A stretch of DNA of 64,000 nt from Phenylobacterium sp. Root700 (GTDB taxonomy: Bacteria > Pseudomonadota > Alphaproteobacteria > Caulobacterales > Caulobacteraceae): contig NZ_LMHT01000022.1 in assembly GCF_001429025.1 (NCBI RefSeq), positions 316,602 through 380,601 on the forward strand. The letters run 5' to 3'. A program made the position numbers and the translations under genes. This document shows positions 59,055 to 64,000 of this stretch, piece by piece (the stretch's first letter is position 1; every line of letters begins with the position of its first letter). The notes below the pieces were generated by a model. It was not told the DNA's origin, ran no database searches, and saw only the letters and a program-made list of their open reading frames with translations.

Positions 59055-59948
59055 ATGAACCGATCCGCCCTTCCCTGGCTGCACGTCCTGCTCGCCCTCG
59101 CGGTCGTGGCCGTGTGGGGCACCAACTTCGTCGTCATCCGAATCGGGCTGGATCATCTCCCGCCCCTGACCTTCGCGACGCTGCGCTTCACCTTCGCCTT
59201 ACTGCCGGCGGTCTTCTTCCTGAAGAAGCCTGACGTCCCGTGGCGCAACCTGGCGGCCTACGGCGCCCTGATCGGCGCCGGGCAGTTCGGCCTGCTCTAC
59301 ATCGCCATGAGCGGCTTCATCTCGCCGGGCCTGGCCTCGCTGGTCGTGCAGACCCAGGTGTTCTTCACCATCGGCCTGGCCATGTGGCTGGCCAAGGAGC
59401 AGATCCGCAGCTTCCAGATGATCGCCCTGGCGCTGGCCGCTGTCGGCCTGGTGGTCATTGTGGCCCATACCGACGCCTCGGTGACGCCGCTGGGACTGGT
59501 GCTGGTGCTGTTCGCCGCGGCCAGTTGGGCCGGCGGCAACGCCTTCTCCAAGGCCGCCGGCAAGGTCAACATGCTGGCCTATGTCGTCTGGGCGAGCCTG
59601 TTCTCGGTCCCGCCGCTGCTGATCCTGGCCCTGGTCTTCGAGGGTCCGCAGGCGATGATCCAAGGCGTGCGCGCCGCCGACGCCGCCACCTGGTCGGCGG
59701 TGATCTGGCAATCGGTCGGCAACACCCTGTTCGGCTACGCCGCCTGGGGCTGGCTGCTTTCGCGCCACCCGGCGGCGGTGATCACCCCGATGGCCATGCT
59801 GGTACCGGTGTTCGGCATGGGCGCCTCGGCCATCTGGCTGGGCGAGAGCCTGCCCCCGTGGAAGCTGCTGGCGGCGGGCCTGGTCATGAGCGGGCTGGCG
59901 ATCAACATCTTCTGGCCGGCCCTGGAACGGCGGTTCGCCCAGGCTTAG
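59055..59948 (+). CDS. EamA family (DMT superfamily) exporter
   Basis: Inner-membrane carrier of 297 residues with about ten transmembrane segments in two EamA halves. WGTNFVVIRIGLDHLPPLTFATLRF in the first half and a matching ANTLFGYAAWGWLLSRHPAAVITPMAMLVPVFG in the second resemble the cysteine/O-acetylserine exporter group (EamA/YdcZ). Substrate not certain. It lies on the strand opposite to the acpS and lepB operons it separates. ATG 59055 chosen over an upstream start. Confidence 0.88.
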   Translation: MNRSALPWLHVLLALAVVAVWGTNFVVIRIGLDHLPPLTFATLRFTFALLPAVFFLKKPDVPWRNLAAYGALIGAGQFGLLYIAMSGFISPGLASLVVQTQVFFTIGLAMWLAKEQIRSFQMIALALAAVGLVVIVAHTDASVTPLGLVLVLFAAASWAGGNAFSKAAGKVNMLAYVVWASLFSVPPLLILALVFEGPQAMIQGVRAADAATWSAVIWQSVGNTLFGYAAWGWLLSRHPAAVITPMAMLVPVFGMGASAIWLGESLPPWKLLAAGLVMSGLAINIFWPALERRFAQA

Positions 59949-59977
59949 CTATAAGGCCGTTTCCTGGAGGACCGCCC

Positions 59978-60343
59978 ATGCCGAGCCGCGCAGCCGTAGA
60001 CGCCTTCACCGCCCAGGTGCTGAGCGGCGACCATGTCGGCGCCATCCGCGACTGGTACGCCCAAGACGCCTCGATGCAGGAAAACCAGGGCGAGCCCCGC
60101 GTCGGCCGCGACCTGCTGATGGCGGGCGAGGCCAAGACCCTGGCGCGGGTGAAGAGCGTGGAGACCGAGCTCCTGGCCCCGCCGATCATCGACGGCGACA
60201 CCGTGGCGATCCGCTGGCGCTTCACCTTCGTGCCGCACGAGGGCGAGCCGCGATCCATGGAAGAGGTCACCTGGCAGACCTGGAGCGGCGACAAGGTCGA
60301 TTGCGAGACCTTCTTCTACGACCCTAAGCAGATGGCCTCGTAG
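59978..60343 (+). CDS. NTF2/SnoaL-like small protein
   Basis: 121 residues of the nuclear transport factor 2-like fold: helix (AAVDAFTAQVLSGDHVGAIRDWYAQDASMQE), then beta strands with FTFVPHEGEPRSMEEVTWQTW. A cone-shaped pocket typical of SnoaL-type enzymes or binding proteins; function unknown. GGAGG eight bases before ATG. Follows the EamA gene by 29 bases. Confidence 0.8.
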   Translation: MPSRAAVDAFTAQVLSGDHVGAIRDWYAQDASMQENQGEPRVGRDLLMAGEAKTLARVKSVETELLAPPIIDGDTVAIRWRFTFVPHEGEPRSMEEVTWQTWSGDKVDCETFFYDPKQMAS

Positions 60344-60350
60344 TCGTCGC

Positions 60351-60749
60351 CTACTCCGGCAGCGCCTCGATGATCACGAAGGCCTGGGCGTAGGGGTGAT
60401 CGTCGGTGAGCGACAGGTGGATCACCGCCTTGTGGCCGGGCGGGGTCATCGCCTCCAGCCGCTTCAGCGCCCCGCCGGTCAGCGCCATGGTCGGCTGGCC
60501 CGAGCGCATATTGACCACGCCCATGTCGCGCCAGAAGACCCCGGCCCGCATGCCGGTGCCCAGGGCCTTGGCGCAGGCTTCCTTGGCCGCGAACCGCTTG
60601 GCGTAACTGGACGCCTTGTCCGGCTTGCGTTCCGAACGCGTGCGCTCGATCTCGGTGAAGATGCGGTGGGTGAAGCGCTCGCCAAAGCGCCCCAGGGTGT
60701 CGGCGACCCGGCGAATGTCCGACAGGTCCGAGCCGATCCCGATGATCAC
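60351..60749 (-). CDS. acpS: Holo-[acyl-carrier-protein] synthase
   Basis: Adds the phosphopantetheine arm to ACP; 132 residues. [13 protein letters not shown] and [16 protein letters not shown] hold the Mg-binding Asp and Glu. The start is GTG 60749, overlapping the pdxJ stop as GTGA, so translation is coupled to pdxJ. Confidence 0.95.
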   Translation of the reverse strand: MIIGIGSDLSDIRRVADTLGRFGERFTHRIFTEIERTRSERKPDKASSYAKRFAAKEACAKALGTGMRAGVFWRDMGVVNMRSGQPTMALTGGALKRLEAMTPPGHKAVIHLSLTDDHPYAQAFVIIEALPE

Positions 60750-61504
60750 GCCGCTCTCCCGATCCGGGCTTCGTCCATCAGGGTGCGCATGCGCTGAATG
60801 GCCGGGGTCAACCCGACGAAGATCGCCTCGCCGATCAGGAAGTGACCGATGTTGAGCTCGGCGAGTTCCGGGATCGCGGCGACCGCCTTGACCGTCTCAT
60901 AGTCGATGCCGTGACCGGCATGGACCTCAAGGCCTAGGCGCGCGGCCTCGGCCGCGGTGGCCTTCAGGGCGCCCAGCAGACGTTCGACCTCCGGCGAGCG
61001 TTCACGAACCGCGTCGCAATAGGCGCCGGTGTGCAATTCGACGACCTGCGCGCCCATGGCCTGGGAGGCCGCGGCCTGGGCGGGATCGGCGTCGATGAAG
61101 CAGGAGACCCGCACACCGGCGTCGACCAGCTTGCGAACCACTGGAGCAATGTGATTGTGGCCGCCGGCCACGTCGAGGCCGCCCTCGGTCGTGCGCTCTT
61201 CGCGCCGCTCGGGCACCAGGCAGGCCGCGTGCGGCAGATGCGCCAGCGCGATGGCCTCCATCTCCCGGGTGACCGCCATCTCGAAGTTCAACGGCCGGCC
61301 GCGCTTGCGGGTGATGACCGCCAGGGCCTCGATGTCGGCGTCGGAGATATGCCGGCGATCTTCGCGCAGGTGCGCGGTGATTCCATCGGCGCCCGCCGCG
61401 ATGGCCAGTTCGGCTGCGCGCACCGGATCGGGATAACTTCCGCCACGCGCGTTCCGAATGGTCGCCACGTGGTCGATGTTCACGCCCAGGCGCAGCCGGC
61501 TCAT
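60746..61504 (-). CDS. pdxJ: Pyridoxine 5'-phosphate synthase
   Basis: Final ring-forming step of the DXP-dependent vitamin B6 pathway; 252 residues of TIM barrel. [33 protein letters not shown] and [13 protein letters not shown] are family markers. Joined to pyrE by an ATGA overlap. Confidence 0.96.
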   Translation of the reverse strand: MSRLRLGVNIDHVATIRNARGGSYPDPVRAAELAIAAGADGITAHLREDRRHISDADIEALAVITRKRGRPLNFEMAVTREMEAIALAHLPHAACLVPERREERTTEGGLDVAGGHNHIAPVVRKLVDAGVRVSCFIDADPAQAAASQAMGAQVVELHTGAYCDAVRERSPEVERLLGALKATAAEAARLGLEVHAGHGIDYETVKAVAAIPELAELNIGHFLIGEAIFVGLTPAIQRMRTLMDEARIGRAA

Positions 61505-62085
61505 CCGTGCAGTCTCCGGCTGCCGGGATCCTCGATCGGGATCGCGGCGAGTTCTGGCGGCAATTGATCGGCCGGATAGGCCGGCACGTCGAGGCGGGCC
61601 AGGGCCACGAACGGCGCGCCCGGATCAGCCCGGCCGCCGGAACGGTCGACGATGCAGGCCGCGACCACAACATTGCCGCCCGCCGCCTTGATCGCCTCGA
61701 CGCATTCACGCGACGACAGCCCTGTGGAGACGATGTCCTCGACCATGGCGATCCGCGCGCCCGGCGGGATCGAGAAGGCCCGGCGCAGCTTGAACGAGCC
61801 GCCCTCGCGCTCGACATACATCGACGGCACGCCCAGATGCCGCGCGGTTTCGTAGCCTGGGATGATGCCGCCGACGGCCGGGGAGATGCACAGATCGACC
61901 TCGCCCACCGTCTCGACGATCTTGGCCGCCAGCGCCTTGCAGAGCCGCTCGGTGCGCTCCGGATACTGGAAGACCAGGTTCTTCTGCAGGAAGGTGCCGG
62001 AGTGCAGCCCGCTGGACAGCACGAAGTGTCCTTCGCGCAAAGCGCCCGAGGCGCGGAATTCTTCGAGGACGTCTTCGGTGTTCAT
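61501..62085 (-). CDS. pyrE: Orotate phosphoribosyltransferase
   Basis: Makes OMP from orotate and PRPP; 194 residues. [13 protein letters not shown] and the PRPP motif [12 protein letters not shown] are clear. AGGAGG six bases before ATG 62085 fixes the start. First gene of the pyrE-pdxJ-acpS unit. Confidence 0.94.
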   Translation of the reverse strand: MNTEDVLEEFRASGALREGHFVLSSGLHSGTFLQKNLVFQYPERTERLCKALAAKIVETVGEVDLCISPAVGGIIPGYETARHLGVPSMYVEREGGSFKLRRAFSIPPGARIAMVEDIVSTGLSSRECVEAIKAAGGNVVVAACIVDRSGGRADPGAPFVALARLDVPAYPADQLPPELAAIPIEDPGSRRLHG

Positions 62086-62162
62086 AGTGGGCCTCCTGAC
62101 TTGCGGATTACCCAACGCCTGCCAAGCTGTCACCGACCAATTCGTTTTGGGAGGACGAACCG

Positions 62163-62855
62163 GTGAAGCTGTTCCAGACCTATGACTCGCCCTTCCCGAC
62201 CCGGGTGCGGCTGTTGCTCTACGCCAAGGGCATCGACGCCGAGATCATCCGGCCGCCGGGCTTCGGGGCTACGGCGGAGTCCAAGGCCGAGTATCTGAAC
62301 GTCAATCCGATCGGCCGGGTGCCGGCCCTGGTGCTGGACGACGGCCGGGTGCTGCCGGAATCCGAGGTGATCTGCGAGTACCTCGAAGACGCCTATCCGA
62401 CCCCGTCGCTGCGTCCGACCGATCCCTGGGAGCGGGCCAGGATGCGGCTGCTGTCGCGGATCTGCGACTTCTACGTGGTGATGGCCATGGTTCCGCTATT
62501 CAACTTCGCCGGCCGCTCGCGCCGTCATTGGGAGATGCAGGCCATCTATGACGCCTCTGGCAAGGTCGCCGAGGCCCTGGCCTATCTGGAGACCTTCATC
62601 GGGTCCGACGGCTACGCCGTGGGCGGCGCCCTGACCCAGGCCGACGGCGCCATCGCCCCGCAACTGGTCCTGGCCAGCGAGTGGATTCCAGCGCTGTTCG
62701 GAACGCCCGATCCGCTGGCCAGCCTGCCCAAACTCGCCGCCTACTGGGTCGCCATCCAGAAGGACCCCATCGCCAGCCGCCTGATCGAGGAGACCCGTGA
62801 GGCTATCGCTCAGCAGCAGGCCGCGGCGCGCGAAATGGCCAAGCAGGCCGTTTGA
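62163..62855 (+). CDS. Glutathione S-transferase family protein
   Basis: 230 residues. N-terminal thioredoxin-like domain ([57 protein letters not shown]) binds glutathione through the ESEVI motif; C-terminal domain is all-helical. Start is GTG 62163, preceded by GGGAGG. Class (zeta/beta-like) and substrate not certain. Linked to the GNAT gene by TGATG. Confidence 0.9.
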   Translation: MKLFQTYDSPFPTRVRLLLYAKGIDAEIIRPPGFGATAESKAEYLNVNPIGRVPALVLDDGRVLPESEVICEYLEDAYPTPSLRPTDPWERARMRLLSRICDFYVVMAMVPLFNFAGRSRRHWEMQAIYDASGKVAEALAYLETFIGSDGYAVGGALTQADGAIAPQLVLASEWIPALFGTPDPLASLPKLAAYWVAIQKDPIASRLIEETREAIAQQQAAAREMAKQAV

Positions 62856-63388
62856 TGATCGATCGCGGCCTGCGCCTCGCCACGCCGCGCCTGATCCTTC
62901 GCGCCTTCGAGCCGGCCGACGCTCAACGGCTGTTTGAGATCCAGTCCAACTGGAACGTCACCCGGATGCTGCGCCTGGCGCCCTGGCCCGCCACACTGGA
63001 GGCCATGAGCGAATGGGTGGACATCCACGGCCAGGAGTGGCGGGCCGGCGCGGCCTACCGCTTCGCCTGCGTGCTGGACGGCCGGGTCATCGGCTGCGCC
63101 GACATCGACGGGCTCGACGGAGGCGGCGGCGAGCTCGGCTACTTCTTCGATGAGGCCCATTGGGGAAAGGGCTTGGCCCGCGAGGCCGCCGGGGCGGTGC
63201 GCGACTTCGCCTTCGGCCATCTGGCGCTGGATCACCTGATCGCAGGCCATGCCGCCGAGAACCCGGCCTCGGGCAAGGTGCTGCAGGCGCTGGGCTTTCG
63301 CTATGTCGGCGAGACCACCAAGTTCTCCAAGCCGTATGGCCAGGACGTAGCCTATCGCCTGCTGCGCCTGAAGCAGGCCTGGCTCTAG
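62855..63388 (+). CDS. GNAT family N-acetyltransferase (RimJ/RimL-like)
   Basis: 177 residues. TPRLILRAFEPADAQRLFEI at the N-terminus, then ELGYFFDEAHWGKGLAREAAGAVRDFAF (acetyl-CoA loop, GKGLA) and NPASGKVLQALGFRYVGE are typical of RimJ/RimL-type acetyltransferases. Substrate unknown. Its stop overlaps the convergent amidase by four bases. Confidence 0.9.
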   Translation: MIDRGLRLATPRLILRAFEPADAQRLFEIQSNWNVTRMLRLAPWPATLEAMSEWVDIHGQEWRAGAAYRFACVLDGRVIGCADIDGLDGGGGELGYFFDEAHWGKGLAREAAGAVRDFAFGHLALDHLIAGHAAENPASGKVLQALGFRYVGETTKFSKPYGQDVAYRLLRLKQAWL

Positions 63389-64000
63389 ACGGCGAAGGTC
63401 GTGAGATCCGGCGCCTGGCTGTTCCAGCCGCTGGCCCGCTCGAACGCCGCCGCCAGGGTGACGACGGAGGCCTCGTCCGCTGGCCCGCCCATGATCTGAA
63501 GGCCGGCGGGCAAGCCATTAGCCGTCAGGCCGCAGGGCGCGGTCGCGGCCGGCAGGTCCAGATAGTTTCCGGCGCGGGTCAGGCTGGAGAGCGGGGAAAT
63601 CGTCTCGTCCACACCAGCGATGGGCGGGGCCTCGATGGGACAGGTCGGGCAGACCAGCGCCGAGTAGCCCGCCAGCCAGGCGTGAAACTCGGCTTGGTCC
63701 TCAACCCGCCTGGCGCGGGCGGCGACCAACTGCGCATCGGTGATGCCCCGGCCCATCCGAAAGCGACTGACGATCCACGGATCCATCTGATCGGCGTTCG
63801 CCTCGATGTGAGCCCCGCGCACGCGCCAGCCTTCGGCGGCCATCAGCACGCCGTTGGGTTCGAAATAGGCCGACAAGGGGCGCGGCGGCATGGCGGTCTC
63901 GATCTCCACACCCGCCTTGCGCAAAGCGTCGAGGGCCAAGCCGTAGAGCCGCGCGATCTGCGGCTCCATGTCGTCGATGGCTTCAGGCGCCAGCGCCGCA
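63385..64000 (-). CDS. Amidase signature family enzyme, C-terminal part
   Basis: The frame runs past the right edge, so only the last 204 residues are present (read AALAPEAIDDMEPQIARL onward). LVCPTCPIEAPPI, NYLDLPAATAPCGLTANGLPAGLQIMGG and ERASGW are typical of the C-terminal region of amidase-signature enzymes; the Ser-Ser-Lys catalytic triad lies outside. Substrate cannot be told. Confidence 0.88.
   Translation of the reverse strand, partial: AALAPEAIDDMEPQIARLYGLALDALRKAGVEIETAMPPRPLSAYFEPNGVLMAAEGWRVRGAHIEANADQMDPWIVSRFRMGRGITDAQLVAARARRVEDQAEFHAWLAGYSALVCPTCPIEAPPIAGVDETISPLSSLTRAGNYLDLPAATAPCGLTANGLPAGLQIMGGPADEASVVTLAAAFERASGWNSQAPDLTTFAV

Overview
The window is high-GC alphaproteobacterial chromosome, most consistent with the family Caulobacteraceae (Caulobacter or Phenylobacterium). 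The pointers are a SUF operon led by iscR, an RNase E with a large acidic insert in its S1 domain and a terminal GWW motif, an RhlB-type helicase, a DgcB-like diguanylate cyclase, an M23 peptidase overlapping a bactofilin, an NDUFA12-type complex I subunit, DUF2155, and tandem pentapeptide-repeat proteins. Genes are tightly packed, often with ATGA, GTGA, TTGA or TGATG stop/start overlaps. No rRNA, tRNA, CRISPR array, prophage or insertion sequence is recognisable. Family placement rests on gene content and remembered gene order, not on a search.

Layout. 0-9 kb: end of a penicillin-acylase-type hydrolase, parE, rhlB, a diguanylate cyclase, an enoyl-CoA hydratase and an LtrA membrane protein. 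8.9-16.3 kb: a nine-gene Fe-S assembly operon on the minus strand (iscR, cysteine desulfurase, sufB, an unknown small protein, sufC, sufD, sufS, sufT, sufA), with a readable promoter whose -35 lies inside a half-site for IscR. 16.3-21.7 kb: alpha/beta hydrolase, M20 amidohydrolase, anmK, tyrS, bcp. 21.9-29.2 kb: a cell-envelope block (M23 peptidase with bactofilin, PBP1A, AmiC) with comB and prfB, the latter carrying a programmed +1 frameshift. 29.2-36.2 kb: rne with a long structured leader, an M48 protease, a DsbA-like lipoprotein and a LasC-like flavoprotein. 36.2-42.7 kb: SDR, a DsbA-like isomerase, thiG, thiS, aroQ, accBC, aat, DUF2155, NDUFA12.

42.8-46.9 kb is the most unusual stretch. 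It holds an 831-residue protein that looks like a shrunken, catalytically dead paralogue of the B12-dependent ribonucleotide reductase NrdJ. Two NrdR-box-like sites 32 bp apart lie upstream, and the second overlaps the -35 of a good promoter. Two exported pentapeptide-repeat proteins follow.

47-64 kb: aspS, a serine hydrolase, parC, a complete minCDE operon (notable because C. crescentus has no Min system and uses MipZ), and the usual alphaproteobacterial lepB-rnc-era-recO and pyrE-pdxJ-acpS blocks. These blocks are modified: nat sits between era and recO, and an EamA transporter plus an NTF2-like gene separate acpS from lepB on the opposite strand. A glutathione transferase, a GNAT acetyltransferase and the end of an amidase close the window. 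Both topoisomerase IV subunits (parE, parC) and two RNA-degradosome partners (rhlB, rne) lie in this one window, each at separate loci.
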